From contig NZ_BAYB01000008.1 in assembly GCF_000685035.1 (NCBI RefSeq), forward strand, positions 248,001 through 312,000: a stretch of DNA of 64,000 nt, read 5' to 3'. The notes below the pieces were generated by a model. The model ran no database searches. It saw only the letters and a list, made by a program, of their open reading frames with translations, and was not told the origin of the DNA. Shown piece after piece: positions 55,054 to 63,894 of this stretch. The translations under genes and the position numbers were made by a program. The DNA comes from Paraburkholderia ferrariae NBRC 106233. Its GTDB lineage: Bacteria > Pseudomonadota > Gammaproteobacteria > Burkholderiales > Burkholderiaceae. Positions within the stretch are counted from its first letter, which is position 1. Each line of letters starts with the position of its first letter.

Positions 55054-55548
55054 ATGCAATGGATCGCCACAATCACGGAGCTGCCGCCTGAAGGGTGCGA
55101 AGTACTTTGCTTCTGGCCAGGGCACCCCCTCGCGGAATATCAGCGCGTAGCCGTATGGGATGGCGATTCATGGGGCTCTCCATCAACTGACTATCCTCGC
55201 TACTCTTATGAGAAAGAGCCCGATGCGTGGATGCGTCTGCCGGCCCCCCCCCCGACCCCGACATCAATGCCGTCATGGCGCGGAGCAATCCGGGCGCTGA
55301 ATGAGAGCGGCTCTGCGTTACGGCGACGGCTCATAGGGCGCTACCACTCACCCTGCCACATCACCGCCCGATACCATCGGACGCAACCTGATCCCATGCC
55401 CTGGCTCGCTCACAGCGTGCCGCTGATAAATCAAGGACATCGACGGACTACTCTGCCTTGCATATTCCGTAATGCGTACCTTCAAAATCCGGTTGCCGGC
55501 TCAGTTCGCACACAAGTTTCAGGGGCCGTCCATCCAGCTCCGAATTGA
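55054..55548 (+). CDS. DUF551-like protein, probably frameshifted at a poly-C tract
   Basis: The first ~65 residues (MQWIATITELPPEGCEVLCF, with PDAWMRLPAPP at the end) match the DUF551 pattern common in phage and mobile-element genes. Codons then enter a run of ten C (55244-55253). As read, the frame continues to 55548 with unrelated, low-quality sequence and runs antisense into the DUF6795 gene. With one extra C the frame would end at 55304 (DPDINAVMARSNPGAE, then TGA), giving a compact protein of normal DUF551 length. So either the tract is a slippage switch or the base count is wrong. Function unknown. Confidence 0.55.
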   Translation: MQWIATITELPPEGCEVLCFWPGHPLAEYQRVAVWDGDSWGSPSTDYPRYSYEKEPDAWMRLPAPPPTPTSMPSWRGAIRALNESGSALRRRLIGRYHSPCHITARYHRTQPDPMPWLAHSVPLINQGHRRTTLPCIFRNAYLQNPVAGSVRTQVSGAVHPAPN

Positions 55549-55954
55549 TTTCGTAACTGCCCTTCGTATGGCGCCACGCTTCGTATTCTGCGCCCTGATA
55601 ACGGATAACGATTTTCTGTATCACCACCGGCTGATGTGGCAGCAAGTGAAGCAACACCGATCTGCGCTCGACTGCAGGAAACGAAAACGCACCGCCTGGG
55701 TCCGTGATCGCACGCTGCGATGGAATCTCATCTTCGTTATCGGACCACACAACCTTCTGAACAACCTCGGCGCCGGCTACTGGCTTGCCGTCCTTTAGCA
55801 CCGTGCCGTGCACCTCGGAAAACAGCACCAGCGGATCGAACAATCCCATGGCCCATCCCTCCTGGGTAGCAAACAGAAACACAGCAAACAGGAGCATTGC
55901 CGTGGGACGCAGCGTGTATCGTGGCCCTGAGGCCCTGGATCTTCGAAAGTGCAT
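55448..55954 (-). CDS. DUF6795 (carboxypeptidase-regulatory-like) exported protein
   Basis: A 168-aa protein with an N-terminal signal or anchor segment (about 20-37, LLFAVFLFATQEGWA). It then has GTVLKDGKPVAGAEVVQKVV, ITDPGGAFSFPAVERR and QKIVIRYQGAEYEAW, the order seen in DUF6795 beta-sandwich proteins. These are often found beside type VI secretion or toxin loci, but no such genes are here. An internal ATG at 55897 is an alternative start. Function unknown. Confidence 0.7.
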   Translation of the reverse strand: MHFRRSRASGPRYTLRPTAMLLFAVFLFATQEGWAMGLFDPLVLFSEVHGTVLKDGKPVAGAEVVQKVVWSDNEDEIPSQRAITDPGGAFSFPAVERRSVLLHLLPHQPVVIQKIVIRYQGAEYEAWRHTKGSYEINSELDGRPLKLVCELSRQPDFEGTHYGICKAE

Positions 55955-56672
55955 GAGCGCCCCAGTCTCACTGCATGGCACCAGGCCGGGTTTGGAAAGG
56001 CGACCGGACGAGCGAACTCGGGGCCTTGTTCGAAACCCAGTCGAAGGACGCCGCCAGATTCCGGCCAACCGATTCTAACCCGACGCAGTTCCTCGTCTCC
56101 GCATGACTCATTCGACAAGGCCAATCCTCGTACCCGGCTCTATCGGACAACGCCACGAAACCGCCGTGGACCGAGAGTTCGCATCAACCGGCAAGTGCGG
56201 ATTCGACCGCTTGAATCCGCACCTGACCGCTGTCACTTTCCAACCCATACCCCTCCACCGCTAACAGGCCGCAGACGGCTGAAGGCATATCGGCGTTCAA
56301 CCTCTCCACGTAGTCGTGGTGGGTTTTGACGACCGAGCCTTTCGGTCCAACCACACAGCGTCGCGCCGGCAATCGCACTCAAGCCGGCAGTATTCGCCCT
56401 GCCTCCAATAGCGCGAAAGCGCATTTCACATTACGGAATTCATCTCGAATTTCCGCAGCCTCCGTTTTTCGCCGCCTGAAATCCTATTTTGCATTGCAAA
56501 AACCATCGCCTATCTCATTGAAAAATATGGATAAGTTATGTCTTATATCTTATATAAGACTTCACCCAAATGCATCAGGCGGCGCTACCATTTAGTCATG
56601 CAGTTCGCTTCGGCATACGTAGCGGCACACCGAACCCTTTATTCAAACGCGCTTCGCTCTCAGGAGTCACAC
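55955..56672. other. Intergenic region upstream of isocitrate lyase
   Basis: 718 bp. The last ~180 bp are AT-rich and contain the aceA promoter and a palindromic box (listed separately). A minus-strand frame at 56184-56378 (VVKTHHDYVERLNADMPSAV) looks partly protein-like but has no ribosome site and no family I recognise, so it may be a remnant. Nothing else is seen. Confidence 0.45.
56540..56560. promoter_or_regulatory. Palindromic operator candidate in the aceA promoter region
   Basis: GTCTTATAT is followed at once by the perfect 12-bp palindrome TCTTATATAAGA and a C. From memory, CTTATATAAG boxes occur before TCA-cycle and glyoxylate genes of beta-proteobacteria and are attributed to GntR-type regulators; I cannot confirm that here. 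It lies ~115 bp before the aceA start. Confidence 0.65.
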
Positions 56673-58256
56673 ATGGCCCAGTATCAAGACGACATCAACG
56701 CAGTTGCTGCTTTGAAGGAAAAACAAGGCAGCGCCTGGAATGCCATCAATCCCGAATCTGCCGCACGCATGCGCGCCCAGAACAAGTTCAGGACGGGCCT
56801 CGACATCGCGAAGTACACCGCGAAGATCATGCGCGCCGACATGGCGGCCTACGATGCCGACCCGTCGAAGTACACGCAGTCGCTGGGCTGCTGGCACGGC
56901 TTCATCGGCCAGCAGAAGATGATCTCCATCAAGAAGCACTTCAACAGCACCGAACGCCGCTACCTCTACCTGTCGGGCTGGATGGTCGCCGCGCTGCGCT
57001 CCGAGTTCGGCCCGCTGCCGGACCAGTCGATGCACGAAAAGACCTCGGTGAGCGCGCTGATCCGCGAGCTGTACACCTTCCTGCGCCAGGCCGACGCCCG
57101 TGAGCTGGGCGGCCTGTTCCGCGAGCTGGACGCCGCGAAGGACGCCGCTGCCAGGGCCGCCATCCAGGCGAAGATCGACGGCCACATCACCCACGTCGTG
57201 CCCATCATCGCCGACATCGACGCGGGTTTCGGCAACGCGGAGGCCACCTACCTGCTGGCGAAGCAGTTCATCGAAGCGGGCGCCTGCTGCATTCAGATCG
57301 AAAACCAGGTGTCCGACGAGAAGCAGTGCGGCCACCAGGACGGCAAGGTCACGGTGCCGCACGAGGACTTCCTCGCCAAGATCCGCGCCATCCGCTACGC
57401 CTTCCTGGAACTGGGCGTGGACGACGGCATCATCGTGGCCCGTACCGATTCGCTCGGCGCCGGCCTGACCAAGCAGATCGCCGTGACCAGCACGCCGGGC
57501 GACCTGGGCGACCAATACAACGCCTTCCTTGATTGCGACGAGTTGTCGGCCGACGATCTGGCCAACGGTGACGTCATCATCAAGCGCGACGGCAAGCTGC
57601 TGCGTCCCAAGCGTCTGCCTAGCAACCTGTTCCAGTTCCGCGCCGGCACGGGCGAAGCGCGCTGCGTGCTGGACTGCGTCACCGCGCTGCAAAACGGCGC
57701 CGACCTGCTGTGGATCGAAACCGAAAAGCCGCATATCGGGCAGATCGGCGGCATGGTCAGCGAGATTCGCAAAGTCATCCCGAACGCCAAGCTGGTGTAC
57801 AACAACAGCCCGTCGTTCAACTGGACCCTGAACTTCCGGCAGCAGACGTATGACGCAATGAAGGCAGCGGGCAAGGATGTGTCGGCATACGACCGCAACC
57901 AGTTGATGAGCGCGGAATACGACCAGAGCGAACTGGCCATCGCCGCCGACGAAAAGATCCGCACCTTCCAGGCCGACGCAGCGCGCGAAGCAGGTATCTT
58001 CCACCACCTGATTACGCTGCCGACCTACCACACCGCCGCACTGTCGACCGACAACCTGGCCCGCGAATACTTCGGCGATCAGGGCATGCTGGGTTATGTG
58101 GCTGGCGTGCAGCGCAAGGAGATCCGTCAAGGCATTGCCTGCGTCAAGCACCAGAACATGTCCGGCTCGGACATCGGCGATGACCACAAGGAATACTTCA
58201 GCGGCGAAGCGGCCCTCAAGGCGGCGGGTAAAGACAACACCATGAACCAGTTCTGA
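56673..58256 (+). CDS. aceA: Isocitrate lyase (long form)
   Basis: A 527-aa isocitrate lyase. IIADIDAGFGNAEATYLLAK holds the Mg2+-binding aspartates (Asp181, Asp183), KQCGH at 217-221 the catalytic Cys, and YNNSPSFNW the substrate site. The length places it with the longer ICL subfamily of beta- and gamma-proteobacteria rather than the ~430-aa enterobacterial form. It splits isocitrate to glyoxylate and succinate in the glyoxylate shunt. CAGGAG precedes the ATG; the frame stays open upstream to 56538 but without family likeness. Malate synthase is not in the window. Confidence 0.97.
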   Translation: MAQYQDDINAVAALKEKQGSAWNAINPESAARMRAQNKFRTGLDIAKYTAKIMRADMAAYDADPSKYTQSLGCWHGFIGQQKMISIKKHFNSTERRYLYLSGWMVAALRSEFGPLPDQSMHEKTSVSALIRELYTFLRQADARELGGLFRELDAAKDAAARAAIQAKIDGHITHVVPIIADIDAGFGNAEATYLLAKQFIEAGACCIQIENQVSDEKQCGHQDGKVTVPHEDFLAKIRAIRYAFLELGVDDGIIVARTDSLGAGLTKQIAVTSTPGDLGDQYNAFLDCDELSADDLANGDVIIKRDGKLLRPKRLPSNLFQFRAGTGEARCVLDCVTALQNGADLLWIETEKPHIGQIGGMVSEIRKVIPNAKLVYNNSPSFNWTLNFRQQTYDAMKAAGKDVSAYDRNQLMSAEYDQSELAIAADEKIRTFQADAAREAGIFHHLITLPTYHTAALSTDNLAREYFGDQGMLGYVAGVQRKEIRQGIACVKHQNMSGSDIGDDHKEYFSGEAALKAAGKDNTMNQF

Positions 58257-58301
58257 TACCCGTCACGCGCCGGGCAAAACACCGGCCCGCGCAGTGAACT
58301 G

Positions 58302-58350
58302 CACCCCAAAAGCTGGACGCCGGTCCAACCTTTGGGGTGTTTTCTTTGAA
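58302..58350 (+). terminator. Rho-independent terminator of aceA
   Basis: Long hairpin: CACCCCAAAAG with CTGGAC pairs to GGTCCA with CCTTTGGGGTG around GCC, followed by TTTTCTTT. The left arm resembles some IS3-family ends (AACTGCACCCCAAAAG), so it may derive from an insertion sequence, but no transposase gene is present. Confidence 0.85.
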
Positions 58351-58359
58351 GCGCCTATC

Positions 58360-59268
58360 TCAGCCGCTGGTTCGCGGCTCCATGAACGTGTGCCGGAAAT
58401 ATTCGCGCACTGCATGCATCGCCGGGCTCGGCTCCTTGTTCTTGCGCCACGCCAGACCAACGCTCATCGCCGGAACGGGGTCCACCAGCATGATCGTTTC
58501 GATGCGCCGGCCTTCAAGCGACCAGGGCCGGTAAACCATGTCGGACAGAATGGCAACGCCGGAGCCGTTGGCGACCATGCTGCGCACCGCCTCGACCGAC
58601 GACGTCCGCAGGATCACGTTCGGCCGCCAGGGTGTGTCGTTCCAGTAGCGCATCGCCGTTTGCGCGGCCTCATCTACGGTTAGCATGACGAACGGTTCAT
58701 GGGCGACTTCGGCAAGCGCCACGCTCTCCCGTTTCAGCAATGGGTGATGCGCGCCGACCCAAAGCCGCCGCACGGAATGAATGACGGGCTCCAGCGCGAG
58801 TTCGGGATTCGAGACGTTCGACGTGAGCAGGACGGCCATGTCGTACTGCCCCGTAATCAGCCCCTCTTCGATCGCGTCGCGGTTAAGCTCGTGCAGTTGA
58901 ATGGTGAGGCGCGGATACAGCGCATTGAGTCGCTGGATGTGATGCGGCAGGAAATAGCCCAGCACCGTGTAGCTCGCTGCGATGGCCAGCGTGCCGGCGA
59001 GCGTGCTTTCGAGGTTGGGCAGGCGCATGGCCTCGTCCACGGACGCAAGGATCGTATAGGCGTGGTTGAGGAATCGCCGCCCGGTATCGGTCAGCGTCAC
59101 GCCCGAAGCCATGCGCACGAAGAGTTGGGTGCCGAGGCTGTCCTCCAGCTCCTTGATCGCGCTCGTCACCGCCGACTGCGATATGGTCAGATGAATGGCG
59201 GCTTGCGAGAGTTGCCCGAGTTCGGCCGTCGCCACGAAGTACTTGAGCTGCCGGAGGGTAAGCGCCAT
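58360..59268 (-). CDS. LysR-family regulator of the pxp/biotin carboxylase operon
   Basis: A 302-aa LysR protein. The helix-turn-helix is at about 5-62 ([40 protein letters not shown]) and the effector domain starts from about 90. The chosen ATG begins the family; the frame is open 39 codons upstream. It is divergent from pxpA with 178 bp between the starts, the standard arrangement for a LysR activator of the operon it controls. Effector unknown. Confidence 0.88.
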   Translation of the reverse strand: MALTLRQLKYFVATAELGQLSQAAIHLTISQSAVTSAIKELEDSLGTQLFVRMASGVTLTDTGRRFLNHAYTILASVDEAMRLPNLESTLAGTLAIAASYTVLGYFLPHHIQRLNALYPRLTIQLHELNRDAIEEGLITGQYDMAVLLTSNVSNPELALEPVIHSVRRLWVGAHHPLLKRESVALAEVAHEPFVMLTVDEAAQTAMRYWNDTPWRPNVILRTSSVEAVRSMVANGSGVAILSDMVYRPWSLEGRRIETIMLVDPVPAMSVGLAWRKNKEPSPAMHAVREYFRHTFMEPRTSG

Positions 59269-59446
59269 CTTCGAGGAAAGAATGAATGCATCAGCCTCCA
59301 GCGTACCGGTCCATATTAAAAAAATCGATACCGAGGCATACAAAAATAAAACTTTTTTGTCCACGCTCCTCCCTATAACCTCCATTTCAACATCGGCCTG
59401 CGTGGGGTTTCAGACCCGCATCCGCGCGAACCAGGAGGAGAACCGT

Positions 59447-60229
59447 ATGAAAAAGCAGTGCGTCGATCTGAACTCCGATATGGGGGAAGGCTTCGGCCCG
59501 TGGCGAATTGGCGATGGCGTCGACGAAGCAATCATGCCGCTCATCAGCTCGGCGAACATCGCTACCGGCTTTCATGCCGGGGACCCCAACATCATGGCGC
59601 GGACCGTTCAACTGGCGAGGGAATCCGGGGTGGGGATCGGCGCGCACCCCGGCTTTCGCGACCTCGTGGGCTTCGGCCGCCGCAATATCACCGAAACGCC
59701 CCAGACACTCGTCAACGACATCCTTTATCAACTCGGCGCACTGCGCGAGTTCGTCCGGCTGCACGGACTCAGGCTCCAGCATGTGAAACCGCACGGCGCG
59801 CTTTACATGCACGCCGCGCGCGACGAGGCATTCTCGCGGGTCTTGGTCGAAACGCTGCAGCAGGTCGATCCGAATCTTCTGCTCTTTTGTATGGAATCCT
59901 CATCGACTTATCGGGTTGCACGCGAAATCGGGCAACCGGTCGTGCGCGAGTTTTACGCCGACCGCGACTACGACCGGAGCGGCTCGATCGTCTTCATCCG
60001 CCGCATCGCCCGGCTCGACCCCGAGCAGGTCGCCGAGAAAGTGCTGAGAGCATGCGTCGAAGGAAAAGTGCGCACGGTTGACGGCGACCACATCGATATC
60101 GACTTCGACTCCGTCTGTATCCACAGCGACACGCCCGGCGCACTGGAACTCGTACAAAAGACTCGCGAACACCTCGTTCGCGAAGGAATCCGTATTGCCG
60201 CGCCGCAGGCAGCGACGACAAAGATCTGA
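59447..60229 (+). CDS. pxpA: 5-oxoprolinase subunit PxpA (LamB/YcsF family)
   Basis: A 260-aa LamB/YcsF protein. The sequence begins [20 protein letters not shown] (the family DLNxDxGE start), then [32 protein letters not shown] and [15 protein letters not shown], all diagnostic. With PxpB and PxpC it forms an ATP-dependent 5-oxoprolinase that opens pyroglutamate to glutamate. AGGAGGAG precedes the ATG. First gene of a five-gene operon that also encodes a biotin carrier and biotin carboxylase, which are not needed by known 5-oxoprolinases. Confidence 0.92.
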   Translation: MKKQCVDLNSDMGEGFGPWRIGDGVDEAIMPLISSANIATGFHAGDPNIMARTVQLARESGVGIGAHPGFRDLVGFGRRNITETPQTLVNDILYQLGALREFVRLHGLRLQHVKPHGALYMHAARDEAFSRVLVETLQQVDPNLLLFCMESSSTYRVAREIGQPVVREFYADRDYDRSGSIVFIRRIARLDPEQVAEKVLRACVEGKVRTVDGDHIDIDFDSVCIHSDTPGALELVQKTREHLVREGIRIAAPQAATTKI

Positions 60230-60247
60230 ACCCATTCAAGGAGAGAC

Positions 60248-60493
60248 ATGATGGCATTGCACGATATCGTCAGCCCCCTGCCGGGCACGTTCTACCGGCG
60301 TCCCTCGCCCGACGCGGAGTTTTACATCGCCCTCGATTCCACCGTCCAGGCGGGTGCAATCATCGGCCTCGTCGAAGTGATGAAGCAATTCACCGAAATC
60401 GAGTCCAGCGTGTCGGGCCGCGTGACGGAGCTTCTCGTCGAGGATGGGGAACCCGTGGATGCGGGGCAGGTGCTGATGCGCGTCGAGGAGTGA
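60248..60493 (+). CDS. Biotin carboxyl carrier protein (short, acetyl-CoA carboxylase type)
   Basis: An 81-aa biotinyl domain. The attachment site is Lys46 in VEVMKQF, flanked by SPLPGTFYRRPSPDAE and VTELLVEDGEPVDAGQVLM. It lacks the long N-terminal part of housekeeping AccB, so it is a dedicated carrier for this operon. AAGGAG lies before the ATG (60251 is an alternative in-frame start). It follows pxpA by 18 bp and precedes the biotin carboxylase gene by 4 bp. Confidence 0.92.
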   Translation: MMALHDIVSPLPGTFYRRPSPDAEFYIALDSTVQAGAIIGLVEVMKQFTEIESSVSGRVTELLVEDGEPVDAGQVLMRVEE

Positions 60494-60497
60494 AGCC

Positions 60498-61964
60498 ATG
60501 AACATCGAAAATGCAACGACGGCGTTCTACCGCCCCAAACGCATTCGAACCGTGCTCGTTGCCAATCGGGGCGAAATTGCGGTGCGGGTGATTCGCGCGG
60601 CGCAGGAGCTTGGCATGCGCGCCGCCGTGGTGGTGAGCGACGCGGACCGCGAGAGTCTCGCCGCCCGCATGGCGGACGAAGCCGTGCATATCGGCTCGTC
60701 GCATGCAGTGAAGAGCTATTTGAATCCCGCGGCGGTTCTCGCTGCCGCACGGCAATGCGGTGCGGATGCGGTCCATCCTGGTTATGGCTTCCTGTCCGAA
60801 AACGCGGACTTCGCGGCACAGGTGGAGACGGCGGGCCTGATCTTCGTCGGGCCCACTTCGCAGGTGATCGCAACCATGGGCGACAAGGCCCGCGCCCGCG
60901 AAACCGCGCAGCGCGCCGACGTGCCCACGGTGCCAGGCAGCGCCGGCATCGTGGGCTCGCTCGACGAGGCCCGCGAAGTGGCCGCGCGCATCGGCTACCC
61001 GATCATGATCAAGGCCGCAGCGGGCGGCGGCGGGCGCGGCATTCGCGTCGCGCACGACGCGGCCCAGCTCGACGCCGAACTGCCGCTGGCCCAGCGCGAA
61101 GCACAGGCCGCGTTCGGCGATGGCGGTGTGTATCTCGAGCGCTTCATCGCGCGCGCCCGGCACATCGAGGTACAGGTGCTCGGCGACGGCAACGACGTCA
61201 TACACCTGTTCGAGCGCGAGTGTTCCCTGCAGCGGCGGCGTCAAAAGATTCTGGAAGAAGCCCCCTCGCCGTCGCTCACGCCGAAGCTGCGTGCGCAGCT
61301 TTGCGCATCGGCGGCGCGCCTCGCGAAGCAGGTTGGATATCGCAGCGCCGGCACGCTGGAGTATCTCTTCGATGAAACGCGCGGGGAGTTTTACTTCATC
61401 GAAATGAACACGCGCATCCAGGTCGAGCACCCGGTTACGGAGGCGATTACGGGCGTCGATCTCGTGCGCGAAATGCTGCGCATTGCCGATGGCGAGCCAT
61501 TGCGCTTCAGGCAGAACGACATCGTGCTGCGCGGCGCGGCGCTTGAATGCCGTATCAACGCGGAAGATCCGTTGCAGGACTTCCGACCGAATCCGGGCCG
61601 TGTGGAAGAACTCGTCTGGCCGGCAGGCCCTGGCGTGCGTGTCGATTCGCTGCTCTACCCCGGTTATGTCGTGCCGCCGTTCTATGATTCGCTGCTCGCC
61701 AAGCTGATCGTGCACGACGAAAGCCGCGCGGCGGCCGTCGCCCGCCTCACGCGCGCACTGCGAGAGCTGCACATTGGCGGCCTGAAGACCACGGCACCGC
61801 TGCACCGCGCGCTCGTTGCCGACGACGACGTGCGGGCGGCCCGATACCACACCAATTATCTCGAGACCTGGATGGCGGCGTGGCGCGAAAGCGGCGCGGC
61901 CGCATCGAGCGCGGCAAGCAAGCGCGAGTTGGCTGGTTCGACGAACGCGCGGGAGACATCATGA
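60498..61964 (+). CDS. Biotin carboxylase (AccC-type)
   Basis: A 488-aa biotin carboxylase. VLVANRGEIAVRVIRAAQEL begins the N-terminal domain, and GGGGRGI (ATP-binding loop), ERECSLQRRRQKI and EMNTRIQVEHPVTE in the ATP-grasp domain are textbook. It carboxylates biotin on the carrier protein using ATP and bicarbonate. The stop overlaps the pxpB start by 4 bp. A housekeeping accC would be paired with a full accB; the pxp context points to a different carboxyl acceptor. Confidence 0.93.
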   Translation: MNIENATTAFYRPKRIRTVLVANRGEIAVRVIRAAQELGMRAAVVVSDADRESLAARMADEAVHIGSSHAVKSYLNPAAVLAAARQCGADAVHPGYGFLSENADFAAQVETAGLIFVGPTSQVIATMGDKARARETAQRADVPTVPGSAGIVGSLDEAREVAARIGYPIMIKAAAGGGGRGIRVAHDAAQLDAELPLAQREAQAAFGDGGVYLERFIARARHIEVQVLGDGNDVIHLFERECSLQRRRQKILEEAPSPSLTPKLRAQLCASAARLAKQVGYRSAGTLEYLFDETRGEFYFIEMNTRIQVEHPVTEAITGVDLVREMLRIADGEPLRFRQNDIVLRGAALECRINAEDPLQDFRPNPGRVEELVWPAGPGVRVDSLLYPGYVVPPFYDSLLAKLIVHDESRAAAVARLTRALRELHIGGLKTTAPLHRALVADDDVRAARYHTNYLETWMAAWRESGAAASSAASKRELAGSTNARETS

Positions 61965-62836
61965 CCCTACGTTATACCTTCGGCGGCGACGAGTTCGTAT
62001 TCGCCGAGATCAGCGAGGAGATGTCGCTCGACGCGTTTTTCAAGGGCACGGCGATCACACGCGAACTCCAGCGCCGCAACGTGGCCGGCATCACCGAGAT
62101 CTGCCCGGCGAATGCGTCGTACCAGGTGCGTTATGACCCGGACGTCATCGCCCCCGATGCCCTCGTTGAGCTGCTGCGCGGCATCGAGGCCGAAGTTGGC
62201 GAGACGACGCTCGACATCGACACGCGCATTGTCGAAGTCCCGGTGCTCTATAACGATCCCTGGACGCACGAGACGCTGATGCGTTTTCGCGAACGCCACC
62301 AGGACCCGGCTTCGACGGACCTCGAGTACGCGGCGCGCATCAACGGAAAACGCGACGTGGACGAATTCATTGCGGCACATGCGGGCTCGCCGTGGTTCGT
62401 TTCGATGGTTGGCTTTGTCGCCGGCTTGCCGTTCATGTACCAGATGGTCGAGCGCGACCGTCAGCTTCAGGTCCCCAAATACCTGCGGCCACGCACCGAC
62501 ACGCCGAAGTTGACGGTCGGCCATGGCGGGTGCTTCGGCTGCATCTATTCGGTGCGCGGCGCGGGCGGGTACCAGATGTTCGGTGTGACGCCCGCGCCGA
62601 TTTTCGACCCCGCACAGCGGCTCGACTATCTGCGCGACTTCATGGTCTTTTTCCGGCCCGGCGATATCGTGAAGTTCAAGCCGATCGACCGCGCAGCCTA
62701 CGACGAGGCCCTTGCCGCCGTCGAGGCAGGCACCTTCTCGCTACGCGTACGGCCCGTGAAGTTCTCGCTCGATGCTTTCCTTCGGAATCCGGACGAATAC
62801 AACCGCTCTCTCGTCGAGGTGCTGTATGCCAACTGA
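61961..62836 (+). CDS. pxpB: 5-oxoprolinase subunit PxpB (KipI-like)
   Basis: A 291-aa KipI/PxpB-family protein, longer than E. coli PxpB (~218 aa). It has FAEISEEMSLDAFFKGTAIT, DIDTRIVEVPVLYNDPWTHE, FVSMVGFVAGLPFMYQM and GHGGCFGCIYSVRGAGGYQM, the usual signature of the subunit. It overlaps the biotin carboxylase stop (ATGA). In urea carboxylase and urea amidolyase, a KipI-like region forms part of the carboxyltransferase domain, so a carboxyltransferase role is a real alternative to 5-oxoprolinase. Confidence 0.9.
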   Translation: MTLRYTFGGDEFVFAEISEEMSLDAFFKGTAITRELQRRNVAGITEICPANASYQVRYDPDVIAPDALVELLRGIEAEVGETTLDIDTRIVEVPVLYNDPWTHETLMRFRERHQDPASTDLEYAARINGKRDVDEFIAAHAGSPWFVSMVGFVAGLPFMYQMVERDRQLQVPKYLRPRTDTPKLTVGHGGCFGCIYSVRGAGGYQMFGVTPAPIFDPAQRLDYLRDFMVFFRPGDIVKFKPIDRAAYDEALAAVEAGTFSLRVRPVKFSLDAFLRNPDEYNRSLVEVLYAN

Positions 62837-63845
62837 TACGCTCAATGTGGTCGAGGTCCTGAAGCCAGGACTGGCCACTTCTGTGCAGGACGCGGGAAGG
62901 CAGGGCTACTACCGGGTCGGCATTCCGCCTTCCGGATCGCTCGACCAGTATTCCTCCCGAGCGGCGAACCTGCTCGTGGGCAATGCCGAAGACGCGGCCG
63001 TGCTCGAACTGACCCTGCTGGGCCCGGAACTCCTGTTCCATTCGGATGCGCTTTTCGCCGTAACGGGTGCGGAGATGATTCCGAAAGTCGACGGCGTGGC
63101 ATACGCAGGCAATATGGCTCTGCGCATTCGCGCCGGGAGCAGGCTGACGTTCGATTATGTGAAGCGTGGCGCGCGCGCGTATCTGGCGATTTCCGGCGGA
63201 ATCGATGTGCCGGTCGTGCTCGGCAGCCGTTCGACCTACACGCTCGGCGCGATCGGCGGCCTCGCGGGCCGTCGTCTGCAAAAGGGCGACCGTCTTGCGA
63301 TCGGGGCGAAGAGCGGACCAAAAGACGAGGCGAAAAACGCAAAGCCGGCTGAGGGCGTCGAACTGCCGCCTGCCTTGCGTGCAAAGCTCGAAACGACGGT
63401 GGAACTGCGCGTGCTCCCGGGGCTTTATCACTACCGCCTCACCCCCGAGTCGGCGCAAACGTTCTTCGACGATGAATGGACCGTGGCGCCGGAAGCGGAC
63501 CGCATTGGCTATCGCTACAAGAACGGACGCCCGCTCCACTTCATGGATCGCGAGCAGCCCTTCGGGGCAGGAGCCGACCCGTCGAACATCGTCGATGCCT
63601 GCTATCCCATCGGCTCGATCCAGGTGCCGGCCGGTCTGGAACCGATCATTCTGCATCGCGATGCGGTGTCGGGCGGCGGATACGCCACGATCGGCACGGT
63701 GATCAGTGCAGATATGGATCTGATTGGGCAGATGCAGCCCAACTACCGCGCGCGCTTCGTGAGCGTCACCATGAATGAGGCGCTCGCGGCACGCCGCGAA
63801 TATCAACGTCGCCTCGCCCTGCTACGCGAAGCGCTAGCGCGCTAG
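62826..63845 (+). CDS. pxpC: 5-oxoprolinase subunit PxpC (KipA-like, biotin-dependent carboxyltransferase family)
   Basis: A 339-aa KipA/PxpC-family protein. It has VLKPGLATSVQDAGRQGYYR, GIPPSGSLDQYSSRAANLLV, YLAISGGIDVPVVLGSRSTY and later DPSNIVDACYPIGSIQVPAG. The start at 62826 overlaps the pxpB stop by 11 bp. PxpC homologues are also the other half of the carboxyltransferase domain of urea carboxylase. Last gene of the operon, followed by a hairpin. Confidence 0.92.
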   Translation: MPTDTLNVVEVLKPGLATSVQDAGRQGYYRVGIPPSGSLDQYSSRAANLLVGNAEDAAVLELTLLGPELLFHSDALFAVTGAEMIPKVDGVAYAGNMALRIRAGSRLTFDYVKRGARAYLAISGGIDVPVVLGSRSTYTLGAIGGLAGRRLQKGDRLAIGAKSGPKDEAKNAKPAEGVELPPALRAKLETTVELRVLPGLYHYRLTPESAQTFFDDEWTVAPEADRIGYRYKNGRPLHFMDREQPFGAGADPSNIVDACYPIGSIQVPAGLEPIILHRDAVSGGGYATIGTVISADMDLIGQMQPNYRARFVSVTMNEALAARREYQRRLALLREALAR

Positions 63846-63868
63846 CTCCTTCGAGGCTGGGGGCGGTT

Positions 63869-63894
63869 GGCAGCAGCGCTGCCCCCTGTTTTCC
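63869..63894 (+). terminator. Possible terminator of the pxp operon
   Basis: GGCAGC and GCTGCC form a six-base-pair stem around AGC, followed by CCCTGTTTTCC. It lies 23 bp after pxpC. The T tract is short, so termination may be only moderate. Confidence 0.5.

Noticed and set aside
58302..58350. Hairpin considered as evidence for a whole insertion sequence
   Set aside because: No transposase frame or target duplication is nearby; it functions well as a simple terminator.
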